Shown: positions 27,193 through 35,525 of the stretch, piece after piece
How positions within the stretch are numbered: position 1 is the stretch's first letter
Layout of the letters: every line of letters begins with the position of its first letter
From: an uncultured Flavobacterium sp.
GTDB lineage: Bacteria; Bacteroidota; Bacteroidia; Flavobacteriales; Flavobacteriaceae
Assembly (NCBI RefSeq): GCF_946220915.1
Contig: NZ_CAMIHH010000010.1
Coordinates: forward strand, 1 to 52,698
Reading direction: 5' to 3'
Length of the DNA: 52,698 bases
Program-made: the position numbers and the translations under genes
Notes under the pieces: model-generated
Database searches by the model: none
What the model saw: only the letters and a program-made list of their open reading frames with translations
Told to the model about the DNA's origin: nothing

Positions 27193-29937
27193 TTATATAC
27201 TAATCATAAATTTATAAAGGCTTTCTTCGGTGTTTATGCCAAGCTTTTTCCTCAGGCGGTAACGATGGAGCTCAACCCCCCTGAATGAAATATTCATAAG
27301 TGGTGCAATCTCCTTTGATGATAAATTCATCTTCAGGTAGATGGACAGCTTGATGTCTTTGGCAGTGAGCTCAGGAAATTTCCGGGAAAGTTTTTCGACA
27401 AATTCTTCGTGGCTTTTTAATAAGTTTTTCTCAAAATTGAGCCATTCATTCTTATTGATGGCATTTGTCTTTAGAATTTTTTTAATGCGGGATTTGATCT
27501 GGCCTCCCTCCGATTCCGATTCCAACACCTCCTGGATACTTTCGATCATTTCGCTATGCTTGGCAATTGATAACGATTTGCCCGCAACTTCCGATGCTTT
27601 GGTTTGTACTTCCATTTCGAGGATATGCTTTTCATATACCTGCTGCCTTAGCTTATTTTCTGCCTCCATCTCAAGTTCGAGTATCTCCCGGCGGTGCTTA
27701 AGCTCTTCTTCATTAAGGCGTATCTTTTGATTGTACTTTACTTTATTCCAACGGGTATAAATGAAAAAAATGCCCGAGAGCGCTAAAACATACACAATGA
27801 TCATGTACAATGAAAAATACCATGGCCTGTTAACCCTGAAGTCGTAGCCGGAGAGTTTTACATACTTAGTCCCGTCATTATAATAGACCTGGAGTTGCTG
27901 GCTGCCACTGCTCAGGTTATTAAGGGTAATGCTTCCATTTTGCACAGGAATATAATCGCCGCCATTGAGCCTGTAAAACAAATCGGGATGGTTGTACCCG
28001 AAATAGCCCGATATGACATTAATTTCAACAGGATGGTTATACCTGATCCCTGTAGCCGCATCAATAGGCTTTTCAAGGTAAAAACCTTCAATTGTTATAT
28101 TATACTTCCGGGGCCTTTCCCTATCAGGCTCAAACGAAAGAAACCCATCATCAAGGTTAACAAGAAGTCGGCGGCCATCTTTATTTGCCAGAGTATTCTC
28201 CATGATAAGGCGTCCCCTATAATATTTTTCGGGCAATAGCTTCCACACAAATTCATTTGCAGACTGCGATATGGTATAAAGCTTTCCGTCCCTTATTACC
28301 ATGAAATTATCATCGTCTATGGGAATTATGTCGGAAATATCACGGAATGTCCTGTTGAAAGCAGCGTGCTCCTCGAGCTTTGCAGCAATTGAGTTATAAA
28401 TGTACCAGGTATTATTAATCAGAAATAATATCTCATTGCGGAAGTTGAATATCCGTACGCCAAAATCGCTCTTGATATTGTTTTTTGCCGAAATGTTCTC
28501 GACTTTTTTTACATTGAACCCTGGCGTGTAGGTAATCCTGTATAAGCTCCTGTAATTGTCGGCAGCCCACAATTCTCCCGGTTTATTTTGCGCAATGTTC
28601 CGGATAGGCTTGGTAATGCTGTCCAGAATTTTCCATTTTGTAAGGTTATTGATGTCTTTATATATGGCAATCCCCGAATAATTGGCTTGGAACCAGACAT
28701 CGTCGTAACTGCTTTTAAGGAATTTCCAGCCACCATTTACCGGATTTACCCATTTGAGCGCCGAACCGTTATATATAAATGTCCCATCATTATGCCCTAT
28801 TACAAATTCATCCCCATTTTTATAAATATCCCATACCTGCCCCTGCGAATTTGGTACCGCTTTGAGGCTTGAATCGTCATAAGTAAATATACCATGGTTC
28901 GTTACAAAAAGATAGCCTGTATCGGTAGTGGCAAGCGAATAAACCGAACCGAGCACCCCGGCACCATCTGAAAAGACCGAAACCGGGGAATTTACTTCCA
29001 CGTGCGATATGCCGTTATCAAGTCCCAGCCAGATATCTTTTTCCCTGTCAAGCGTTATAGATAGTACCGCGTTATTTTTAAGGGCATTTTCCCGGTTAAT
29101 GTTTCGGAATTTGCCTGTAACCATATCTATGATATATAACCCACGGAGGCCGGTGCCAATGGCGAGGGTATTTTCGTCAATAAATTTTGCCGAAAGGATC
29201 ACATCGTCCTTCAGCATATTGTTTATCCTGCCATGCCAGGGTACAAGCTTGTTTCCCGAAGCGATATATACGCCATTATTTTTGGAGAATATGTAAATGC
29301 TCCCACGGTTTTTTTCCATACCGTGTACAATATTGCCCTTTAGCTCCGGCCAGTTATTTACCGCACGAAACGTTTTACCCTCCATGACATACATGCCATT
29401 GCGTACCGAAGCCACATAGATTGCATTGTCAATGAGGTAGCAATATGATATCTGGTAGGGGAATTTTACTTTTTCAACGACCTTGCCATCATGAATGTAA
29501 ATCTCGTTAAAGGACTGGAAATATATTTTGCCATTGTGCTTAAATACTTTCCATATCTCTTCATTATCGGCATTGCCAAGAAACAGGCTCTTGTCTTTAG
29601 AAAGTGAGGTATATTCCATTTTACCGCCTGTGCGTTTCCAATAACCAAACTCCTTGTAGGAGCCACAATAAACCCTGTCACCATCTACAAATACAGACCG
29701 GATAATGGTTTTGTTGGGAAGCGAATATTTTTCCCACTTTACGCCGTTGTACCTGAGGAAAAAGTGGTTGTTGGCAAAGTACATGGCATTGTCATTTCCC
29801 TGGGCTACATTCCACACCTGGTTATCCCCGCTATATTCTGACTTTGTGAAATTTTCAACAAAGGGAAGCAATCCCTGTGGATAAATGTGAAGGGGAATAA
29901 GGAATAGAATTAAGTAAAGTGTCTTTTTAAAAGGCAT
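27193..29937 (-). CDS. membrane sensor-regulator: propeller, Y_Y_Y, coiled coil, LuxR HTH
   Basis: From the ATG at 29937 the protein has 914 residues and a signal peptide (MPFKKTLYLILFLIPLHIYPQG); an upstream ATG at 29967 adds residues that are not signal-like. The periplasmic part holds two-component-regulator-propeller repeats (for example DKSLFLGNADNEEIWKV, ISITLDREKDIWLGLDNGIS) and a Y_Y_Y-like domain (about 620-720). One TM helix follows (about 725-748), then a coiled coil (KLRQQVYEKHILEMEVQ), and a C-terminal LuxR-type HTH (LTAKDIKLSIYLKMNLSSKE, RGVELHRYRLRKKLGI). It has no histidine kinase. It likely senses oligosaccharide in the periplasm and activates the susC operon directly, like SusR-type regulators. 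Confidence 0.88.
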   Translation of the reverse strand: MPFKKTLYLILFLIPLHIYPQGLLPFVENFTKSEYSGDNQVWNVAQGNDNAMYFANNHFFLRYNGVKWEKYSLPNKTIIRSVFVDGDRVYCGSYKEFGYWKRTGGKMEYTSLSKDKSLFLGNADNEEIWKVFKHNGKIYFQSFNEIYIHDGKVVEKVKFPYQISYCYLIDNAIYVASVRNGMYVMEGKTFRAVNNWPELKGNIVHGMEKNRGSIYIFSKNNGVYIASGNKLVPWHGRINNMLKDDVILSAKFIDENTLAIGTGLRGLYIIDMVTGKFRNINRENALKNNAVLSITLDREKDIWLGLDNGISHVEVNSPVSVFSDGAGVLGSVYSLATTDTGYLFVTNHGIFTYDDSSLKAVPNSQGQVWDIYKNGDEFVIGHNDGTFIYNGSALKWVNPVNGGWKFLKSSYDDVWFQANYSGIAIYKDINNLTKWKILDSITKPIRNIAQNKPGELWAADNYRSLYRITYTPGFNVKKVENISAKNNIKSDFGVRIFNFRNEILFLINNTWYIYNSIAAKLEEHAAFNRTFRDISDIIPIDDDNFMVIRDGKLYTISQSANEFVWKLLPEKYYRGRLIMENTLANKDGRRLLVNLDDGFLSFEPDRERPRKYNITIEGFYLEKPIDAATGIRYNHPVEINVISGYFGYNHPDLFYRLNGGDYIPVQNGSITLNNLSSGSQQLQVYYNDGTKYVKLSGYDFRVNRPWYFSLYMIIVYVLALSGIFFIYTRWNKVKYNQKIRLNEEELKHRREILELEMEAENKLRQQVYEKHILEMEVQTKASEVAGKSLSIAKHSEMIESIQEVLESESEGGQIKSRIKKILKTNAINKNEWLNFEKNLLKSHEEFVEKLSRKFPELTAKDIKLSIYLKMNLSSKEIAPLMNISFRGVELHRYRLRKKLGINTEESLYKFMISI

Positions 29938-29955
29938 TGGCAATAATTTACCCTT

Positions 29956-29985
29956 CAAAAGTAGCAAACTAATTCAGAAACCAAA
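29956..29985 (-). promoter_or_regulatory. promoter of the sensor-regulator gene
   Basis: On the minus strand TTTG (29985-29982) is separated by 18 bases from TACTTTTG (29963-29956), close to the Bacteroidetes consensus TTTG-N19-21-TAnnTTTG. The -7 box ends 18 bases before the ATG at 29937, so the leader would be very short. Confidence 0.5.
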
Positions 29986-30009
29986 TAAAAATGCCCCATT
30001 AATGGGGCA
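29983..30009 (-). terminator. terminator of the dehydrogenase gene, containing its stop codon
   Basis: The palindrome TGCCCCAT-TA-ATGGGGCA (29992-30009) is followed on the minus strand by TTTTTATTT. The TAA stop of the dehydrogenase gene (29999-30001) sits in the loop. The T-tract region overlaps the -33 box of the next gene. Confidence 0.8.
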
Positions 30010-31216
30010 CTGATTCTTTTTGCTCTACATAACCGTCAAGATAGCTGAATCTTTCGGTAAGATGGCCTTTTTCGGTTATCCTGGCACGGCTGAGTATTCC
30101 GTCTTTATCACCATTATAAAAAGCCGGGATAACATGTTTAAGGAACATTTCGCCAAAGCCCTCGGTAGCATCTTTGGGCAGCTCGCAGGGCAGGTTATCT
30201 ACAGCCATGACCACAATGGCTGCCGGGTGGTGCATATCTACTTCGTTACCCTCTGTAGGGTGATAGCCATAAAAGGGCTCTGCAATGGTAGAAGCCCTTA
30301 CAGTGCATGCCACAGGACCTTCTACATCGCAGGATATGTCTGCAACCACTTTCATCTTATTATCTGCAGACTTCAGCATATCCTGAGTAAGTATTACCGG
30401 TGCCTGGTTACCATAAAAATGCCCGGCCATAAACATATCTGCAACTTTGGTAAACCTTTCAAAATCTGAAACATAATCCGACGGATTATTATAAAAGTCG
30501 CGATTATCCAGTTTTTTCCCGTCTTTGCGCCTGTTGTAATCAAGTACATCGATCTGGGTATAAACCGGCACATCGTAGGTTTTAGAAAGGAAATCCTCTA
30601 CAGGTACCTGCTTGATCTTTATGTCATCCAGGATTTCTTTTGCGCCCATGCCCACTTTGCCTTTACCGGTAAGTACAATTTTAATTGGCGGCAGCATAAT
30701 CCTTTTTAGCTTTGCTATCAGGGCATCCTTATCAGGAAGTGATTCTGCCTTTGGAAGGTTAAACAGGTCGTATTTTACGCCAAATGCCCTGAAGCCATTG
30801 TATGCGCCCACATTACCGGCATACCTTCCGAATCCGATGAGCCTTTTATTGTTTGCATCTACTATGGTTTCGTGATCATACAGTTCTATGTCGCAATCTA
30901 TTATTGCCTGTAGCAGCTTTTGGTTATGTGGCTGCTGCTTAATGGTATGCGAAAAGAAAAAGTACTTCTTTTCAGGAATCAATGCGTCAACCGGCACTTC
31001 TTTCACACCAAGCAGGACATCACAATCGCTCATGTCATTGCTAATTTCAAAGCCCATATCCCGGTACTCCTCATCTTTAAAGATTCGGATTTCCGAAGAT
31101 TGAACCTTAATTTTTGCCTGCGGATACATATCTGCAAAAGCCCTCAGCATTTTCGGTGAGAATACAGCCCTTTTATCCGGCGGCACCTTTCCTTCTCTTA
31201 TGATTCCGAATTTCAT
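29999..31216 (-). CDS. saccharopine/alanine dehydrogenase-like NAD(P) oxidoreductase
   Basis: A 405-residue protein starting MKFGIIREGKVPPDKRAVFSP, which resembles the N-terminal domain of the AlaDH/PNT and lysine (saccharopine) dehydrogenase family. A nucleotide-binding region follows, IKIVLTGKGKVGMGAKEIL (about 180-198; a GxGxxG-like turn), and a C-terminal catalytic part with DISCDVEGPVACTVR and HHPAAIVVMAVDNLP. Homologues are annotated as saccharopine dehydrogenase or NAD(P)-dependent oxidoreductase. Whether it acts on lysine here cannot be decided from the sequence. The gene is monocistronic. Confidence 0.75.
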   Translation of the reverse strand: MKFGIIREGKVPPDKRAVFSPKMLRAFADMYPQAKIKVQSSEIRIFKDEEYRDMGFEISNDMSDCDVLLGVKEVPVDALIPEKKYFFFSHTIKQQPHNQKLLQAIIDCDIELYDHETIVDANNKRLIGFGRYAGNVGAYNGFRAFGVKYDLFNLPKAESLPDKDALIAKLKRIMLPPIKIVLTGKGKVGMGAKEILDDIKIKQVPVEDFLSKTYDVPVYTQIDVLDYNRRKDGKKLDNRDFYNNPSDYVSDFERFTKVADMFMAGHFYGNQAPVILTQDMLKSADNKMKVVADISCDVEGPVACTVRASTIAEPFYGYHPTEGNEVDMHHPAAIVVMAVDNLPCELPKDATEGFGEMFLKHVIPAFYNGDKDGILSRARITEKGHLTERFSYLDGYVEQKESVPH

Positions 31217-31306
31217 CTTTTATGTATTTTAGCAATTTATGTTAGGTTATATAGTTTTACAACGATATAGTGCAAAAAAATATAACTCACACGGTCAAAT
31301 TTTGCC

Positions 31307-31314
31307 CAAATATA
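31307..31314 (-). promoter_or_regulatory. candidate -7 box for the dehydrogenase gene
   Basis: Minus-strand TATATTTG matches TAnnTTTG, 90 bases before the ATG at 31216. The region 31217-31416 is a divergent promoter region shared with ssrA and has no gene. Confidence 0.4.
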
Positions 31315-31360
31315 ACAGAAATTAGCCTTTAAAGCAATTAATCAATAAAAAAATAATCCT

Positions 31361-31368
31361 TATCTTTG
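31361..31368 (+). promoter_or_regulatory. candidate -7 box for ssrA
   Basis: TATCTTTG matches the Bacteroidetes TAnnTTTG box and lies 48 bases upstream of the mature tmRNA 5' end, which leaves a short leader removed by RNase P. A matching -33 TTTG is not evident. Confidence 0.5.
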
Positions 31369-31416
31369 CCTTAGATTACCTGGTATAGTATTTGTATACC
31401 AAATCTATAGATTACT

Positions 31417-31810
31417 GGGGTCGACTGGTTTTGACAGCAGGACGGACCGGACAGTAAGCACGCCGGGAAATGAGGCTGTTCCCGCATATCATTGCCTCGA
31501 ACATTTAAACGGCGAAAATAACTACGCTCTTGCTGCTTAATCTGAATTATAGTAAGATATAGCCACGTCCCTGCAAGGCAGGGAGGCGGGATCCTCCTGA
31601 AAAGCTTTGGTTTATGGCGTTTCGATTAGGAGGACCGTAAAAGTAAACCTGGGGGTTTCTTTGCTTCGCGGAAACCCCGAGAATTAAGAAGCTAAGCGGT
31701 GTGTGGCAGTTTCCGGCCTTGCACACTGTCGAAAACCTAAGCGGGAACTAAGCGTGTAGAAAGCTCTTCTATCCCCTGTTTGGACCCGGGTTCGATTCCC
31801 GGCGATTCCA
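31417..31810 (+). ncRNA. ssrA: transfer-messenger RNA (tmRNA)
   Basis: The 5' end GGGGTCGACTGGTTTTGACAG and the 3' end with the T-arm GGGTTCGATTCCCGGCGATTCC form the tRNA-like acceptor (GGGGTCG pairs with CGATTCC). The mRNA-like part encodes the degradation tag GENNYALAA followed by TAA (31511-31540), typical of Bacteroidota. CCA is not encoded (the genome reads A-CGA), so it must be added enzymatically. tmRNA with SmpB rescues stalled ribosomes and tags the peptides for proteolysis. The integrase gene about 300 bases downstream suggests that the 3' end of ssrA is the ICE attachment site and that the gene is kept intact by the inserted element. Confidence 0.95.
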
Positions 31811-31815
31811 CGAAG
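31780..31815 (+). other. probable ICE attachment site (attL) at ssrA 3' end
   Basis: Tyrosine recombinases often use the T-arm/acceptor 3' end of tRNA or tmRNA genes as att core. Here the intact tmRNA 3' end is followed by element-type genes. The matching direct repeat (attR) is not found within the window and should lie beyond 52698. The exact core cannot be defined from one end. Confidence 0.5.
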
Positions 31816-31876
31816 ACGGTTTAAGGCACACTTTTCAAAGTTGCCAAAAACACACAAAACGTCTCGAAAAGCCTAT

Positions 31877-31914
31877 AAAGCCTGCAAATTTTACGATTTG
31901 CAGGCTTTTTTATT
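31877..31914 (+). terminator. terminator downstream of ssrA
   Basis: AAAGCCTGCAAAT (31877-31889) and ATTTGCAGGCTTT (31896-31908) form a perfect 13-bp stem around TTTACG, followed by a T-rich tract. It lies 67 bases after the mature tmRNA 3' end. Confidence 0.85.
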
Positions 31915-31954
31915 TCCCCTGCAATTCACAGATTTTTCAAAAATGCCCGAAATA

Positions 31955-32015
31955 TCAGGTGCAAAATCGGTGCAGTTTTTCTGCTCCGACAAAATTGCAC
32001 CGATTTTGCACCTGA
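31955..32015. repeat. 25-bp inverted repeat between ssrA and the integrase gene
   Basis: The arm 31955-31979 (starting TCAGGTGCAAAATCGG) pairs with 31991-32015 (ending CCGATTTTGCACCTGA); 24 of 25 positions are complementary, the other is G-T. The loop is 11 bases. There is no T-tract, so it is not a standard terminator. It could be an arm-type recombinase site or other end signal of the element, a protein-binding palindrome, or a structured leader upstream of the integrase. Confidence 0.8.
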
Positions 32016-32114
32016 ATACCTTGTAAAGTCCTGAAATACAACAGGTAAACAAGGTTTACGACTTGACTGGAGAACGGCATAATCTTATATTTATTAATAT
32101 TAAAAAGTTGGATT

Positions 32115-33422
32115 ATGTTAGAAAGCAGCTTTGGGTTAAGCTTCTTTATGAAGCCCCCGCAAAAGGAAAACAAGACACGTTACATTTATTTAAGGGTAAC
32201 GGTTGACGGAGTGAGGAAGGAAACCTCAACAAAAAGGACATGGGATGCCCAGAGGTGGGATGTGAAAGCAGGAAGGGCCACGGGGAATAAGGAGGACGCC
32301 AGGACGCTGAACCACTTCCTTGATACCATGGAGATGAAGATAAGCAAGTACAAGACTGACCTGCTGTACACCGAAAAATCAATTTCGGCGCAGCGCATCA
32401 TTGATTTTGTATTGGGAAAAGCAACGTCAAAAGCAACGATCCTTGACGAATTCAAAAAGCATAACGATGATATGTTCGCCCTGATCGGGAAAGATTATGC
32501 CCTGGCTACACACAAGCGCTATGAAACGGCACGCTTCCACGCAATAGCGTTCATCAATTATAAATACGGGACGGATGACCTGGAGATGAGGGAACTGGAC
32601 TACGATTTTATAATCGCGTACGAACTTTACCTGAAGACGGTAAAGAATTGCGTCAATAATTCCGCCTTGAAATATATCGCCTGCCTGCGTAAGGTAATTT
32701 TCAGGGCAATGGATAAGAACATCATTGCGCAGGATCCTTTCAAGGCGTTTAAGAAGCGTATTACACCAACAAATAAGAAGCCTTTAACGGCGGGGCAGCT
32801 GCATCGCCTTGAAAGTGTAGAGATCACGACACAAAGGCTCGAGGTGGTCCGTGACATATTTGTGTTCCAATGCTATACCGGCCTGGCCTATATCGATACG
32901 TACCAGCTCAGGAAGACAGATATCAAGATCGGTGTGGATGGTGAGCCGTGGATCATGTCCGCAAGGCAGAAAACAGGCAATGAGACCAATATTCCATTGT
33001 TGCCGAAAGCACTTGCGATTATAGAGAAATACAAGGAGCATCCGCTGTGCGTCTCCCGCGAATCGGTGTTGCCTGTGGCCTCCAACCAAAAAATGAACGC
33101 GTACCTGAAAGAGATTGCAAGCCTTTGCGGCTTTGATTGCGAGCTCAACACGCACAAGGCCAGGCGTACGTTCGGGAGCACCGTTACCCTAAACAACGAT
33201 GTACCGATACATGTGGTAAAGGAAATGCTGGGGCACCGCTCCATCCGGCAGACGGAGTCCTATGCTATCACAGCGGAGCAGACTGTTGGCAGGGAAATGA
33301 AAGGCCTTAAAAACCGTTTGGGAAGCACAACCGCTCCCATTCCGGAAGAAGGGCTTACAATGATCTTGCAGCTTGAAAAAGAGCTTCGGGAACTTAAGGA
33401 AAAATTCGGTATTAAATCATAA
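32115..33422 (+). CDS. tyrosine recombinase / ICE integrase (CTnDOT-like)
   Basis: A 435-residue site-specific integrase with an N-terminal arm-binding region (10-60, RYIYLRVTVDGVRKETSTKR), a SAM-like core-binding domain (about 110-215) and the catalytic domain (about 220-390). Catalytic residues are Lys286, His347-x-x-Arg350, His374 in LGHRS and Tyr383 in ESYAIT. The usual first Arg (TGLR) is replaced by Ala258 in YTGLAYID, a known feature of the Bacteroidetes CTnDOT-type integrases. It integrates and excises the element at ssrA. The arm domain is shorter than in many relatives, so the true start could lie further upstream, but no better start codon is seen. Confidence 0.93.
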   Translation: MLESSFGLSFFMKPPQKENKTRYIYLRVTVDGVRKETSTKRTWDAQRWDVKAGRATGNKEDARTLNHFLDTMEMKISKYKTDLLYTEKSISAQRIIDFVLGKATSKATILDEFKKHNDDMFALIGKDYALATHKRYETARFHAIAFINYKYGTDDLEMRELDYDFIIAYELYLKTVKNCVNNSALKYIACLRKVIFRAMDKNIIAQDPFKAFKKRITPTNKKPLTAGQLHRLESVEITTQRLEVVRDIFVFQCYTGLAYIDTYQLRKTDIKIGVDGEPWIMSARQKTGNETNIPLLPKALAIIEKYKEHPLCVSRESVLPVASNQKMNAYLKEIASLCGFDCELNTHKARRTFGSTVTLNNDVPIHVVKEMLGHRSIRQTESYAITAEQTVGREMKGLKNRLGSTTAPIPEEGLTMILQLEKELRELKEKFGIKS

Positions 33423-33532
33423 GCTGAGCTTGGAATGTATTGTTTCGCGTTCAGGTAAAACAGTTAATCATACCTGTTATCGTTAACTTATATAGTGTTA
33501 TATTTCATTATAGGAAACCTTAGCGAATAATT

Positions 33533-33564
33533 TAATTTTGTATATTTGTTGGATATAACCAACA
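33533..33564 (+). promoter_or_regulatory. promoter and candidate operator of hipBA-like operon
   Basis: Two adjacent -7-type boxes, TAATTTTG (33533-33540) and TATATTTG (33541-33548). The second overlaps the inverted repeat TGTTGG-N6-CCAACA (33547-33564), 22 bases before the antitoxin start. A symmetric site overlapping the promoter fits autorepression by the HTH antitoxin. Confidence 0.5.
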
Positions 33565-33586
33565 CTAAGTACACTAAATAACATTT

Positions 33587-33937
33587 ATGATGGTAAAATC
33601 CAACAAAAACTGGTTATCCATGAGTGACATGGCGATAGCTGAATCCATAGGGGATTTCATTAAGCACCATCGCCTGCAACAGAATAAGACACAGCAGCAG
33701 ATAGCATCTGATGCTGGGATTAACCGCTCGACATTGGTGCAGCTTGAGAATGGAAAAAAAATAAACCTTTTTACCCTGATCCGGGTTTTAAGGGTACTTA
33801 ACCTGCTCTATGTTATGGATGCATTCCAGGTACAGGAACAAATTAGCCCGCTGCAGCTGGCAAAAGCGGAGCAGCGCAAACGCAAAAGGGCAAGGAACAC
33901 AGACAACGATAATACACAACAATCAACTGACTGGTAA
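33587..33937 (+). CDS. HipB-like XRE-family antitoxin
   Basis: A 116-residue protein with an XRE-type helix-turn-helix (about 20-75: GDFIKHHRLQQNKTQQQIA, AGINRSTLVQLENGKK) and a charged C-terminal tail (KAEQRKRKRARNTDND). The start is 33587 or the next codon (MM). The stop codon overlaps the ATG of the HipA-like gene (TAATG), the usual coupling of toxin-antitoxin pairs. It likely neutralises the kinase and represses the operon through the palindrome at 33547-33564. Confidence 0.85.
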   Translation: MMVKSNKNWLSMSDMAIAESIGDFIKHHRLQQNKTQQQIASDAGINRSTLVQLENGKKINLFTLIRVLRVLNLLYVMDAFQVQEQISPLQLAKAEQRKRKRARNTDNDNTQQSTDW

Positions 33938-35226
33938 TGATTAGTACAGCTTATGTAAATATTTGGGGACAACGTGTGGGGGCAGTCGCATGGGATACCA
34001 ATACCCTGATGGGAAGTTTTGAATATGACCCGGCTTTTACCGCAAAGCAGTGGGACCTGGCACCCCTGAAAATGCCACTGAACGCTGGAAGGGCGGTCCA
34101 TTCCTTTCCCGAATTAGTTGGCAACCCAACTTTTAAGGGCTTACCAGGACTTTTAGCCGATGTGCTTCCTGACAAGTATGGTAATGAGCTTATAAACGCC
34201 TGGCTTTCGCAAAACGGTCGTCCGGAAAACAGCCTCAACCCTGTGGAGCTGCTGTTGTTCATCGGTTCACGGGGTATGGGTGCCCTTGAGTTTGAACCGG
34301 TACGGTTCCCCTCCGCCCAAAAAGCATTCAATGTAGAAATTGATGATTTGGTCCGGATCACCGAAGAGGTCCTCAATTCACGCCAACACTTCGAGGCGCA
34401 ACTTGAGGAGGATGAGCAAAAGGCGATGATCGATATTTTGAAAATTGGTACCTCTGCCGGGGGTGCAAGGCCAAAAGCGATAATCGCATATAACGAGACT
34501 ACAGGCAAAATAAAATCAGGACAGGCAAAAGCCCCGAAGGGGTTTACCCACTGGCTTATAAAGCTGGACGGGGTAAGTGACAGCCAGTTTGGCGCCACAT
34601 CAGGCTATGGCCGTGTGGAGATGGCCTACTACCTGATGGCAAAAGAATGCGGCATCGATATCAGTGAATGCAGGCTTTTGGAAGAAAATGGCAGGGCGCA
34701 TTTCATGACGCGCAGGTTTGACCGTGAGGATGGCGATGTAAAGCACCACATCCAAAGTTTTTGTGCAATGCAGCATTTTGATTTCAATAATATTACCGGC
34801 TACAGCTATGAGCAGCTTTTCCAAACGATGCGACAGCTGAGACTCCCCTATCCGCAGGCCGAAGAGCTATTCCGCAGGATGGCCTTCAACGTCATCGCCC
34901 GCAATTGTGATGACCACACCAAAAATTTTGCGTTCAGGTTACGGCAGGGACAGGAATGGGAACTGGCGCCCGCCTACGATATATGCCATGCCTATCGCCC
35001 CGATAGTGACTGGGTTAGCCAGCACAACCTCAGCGTCAACGGAAAGCGCAAAGACATCACAAGAGAGGACCTGCTCGCTGTAGCGGGCGCCATGAATATC
35101 AGAAAGGCCGATGCCGTCATTGAACACATCAACCTGACGGTAGGACGCTGGAGAGATTTCGCCGACCAGGTGCAGGTGGATCCTCCATTGCGGGATGCCA
35201 TCGCCTCAACCCTGCTCAGGTACTGA
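33937..35226 (+). CDS. HipA-like serine/threonine kinase toxin
   Basis: A 429-residue protein with the HipA N-terminal beta domain (1-110) and the kinase-like domain. Recognisable segments are GTSAGGARPKAI (Gly-rich loop with Lys), ECRLLEENGRAHFMTRRFDR, NVIARNCDDHTKNFAF (catalytic loop, Asp-x-His-x-x-Asn) and ELAPAYDICH (metal-binding DFG-like Asp). HipA toxins phosphorylate a translation factor or tRNA synthetase and cause growth arrest and persistence; the target here is unknown. Located just inside the ICE, it could act as an addiction module that stabilises the element. The kinase residues look intact. Confidence 0.9.
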   Translation: MISTAYVNIWGQRVGAVAWDTNTLMGSFEYDPAFTAKQWDLAPLKMPLNAGRAVHSFPELVGNPTFKGLPGLLADVLPDKYGNELINAWLSQNGRPENSLNPVELLLFIGSRGMGALEFEPVRFPSAQKAFNVEIDDLVRITEEVLNSRQHFEAQLEEDEQKAMIDILKIGTSAGGARPKAIIAYNETTGKIKSGQAKAPKGFTHWLIKLDGVSDSQFGATSGYGRVEMAYYLMAKECGIDISECRLLEENGRAHFMTRRFDREDGDVKHHIQSFCAMQHFDFNNITGYSYEQLFQTMRQLRLPYPQAEELFRRMAFNVIARNCDDHTKNFAFRLRQGQEWELAPAYDICHAYRPDSDWVSQHNLSVNGKRKDITREDLLAVAGAMNIRKADAVIEHINLTVGRWRDFADQVQVDPPLRDAIASTLLRY

Positions 35227-35514
35227 CGCACTATACGAAGACCCCGATCCGTTCCTGGTGATACATGATAATAATCTGCCCAAGCTCAATGGGTTTGAAC
35301 TCCGCAAGCAGATCTTTGAAGAATCCGCACTGAGAGGTGCATATTGTATGTTTTCCTGACCACCGTAGGTGCCGGGTAAGATTTCATAAAGCAGGCCTAT
35401 CAACTCTCCGTGCAGGGGTTCTTCACCAAGCCTGCGCATTATAAGGATTATGAAAGGCTGGCATCACAAGTACTGAACTGTTGGAAATCCGGTAAGACAC
35501 CTCCAAAGGGATAG
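35225..35514 (+). pseudogene. decayed response-regulator receiver domain
   Basis: Translation in two frames gives the end of a CheY-like receiver. In the first frame FLVIHDNNLPKLNGFELRKQIF contains the phospho-acceptor Asp region; it stops at TGA 35357-35359. From about 35338 the other frame continues with YVFLTTVGAG (conserved Thr), a TAA stop at 35377-35379, then FIKQAYQLSVQGFFTKPA (conserved Lys) up to TAG 35512-35514. So there is at least one frameshift and one internal stop, and the N-terminal part is missing; the fragment starts at the hipA stop codon. It is a remnant of a flavobacterial-type regulator, probably left by an earlier insertion or deletion at this point of the ICE. Confidence 0.78.
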
Positions 35515-35525
35515 GCTTTAAAAAA

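Noticed and set aside
33452..33476. CAGGTA...TACCTG inverted repeat after the integrase gene
   Set aside because: Only six bases per arm with a 13-base gap and no T-tract; too weak to call.
33951..34598. 215-codon minus-strand frame
   Set aside because: Lies inside the HipA-like gene, whose kinase motifs are intact; it is a shadow frame.
35206..35439. 77-codon minus-strand frame
   Set aside because: The plus strand here encodes the recognisable response-regulator remnant; the minus frame shows nothing.
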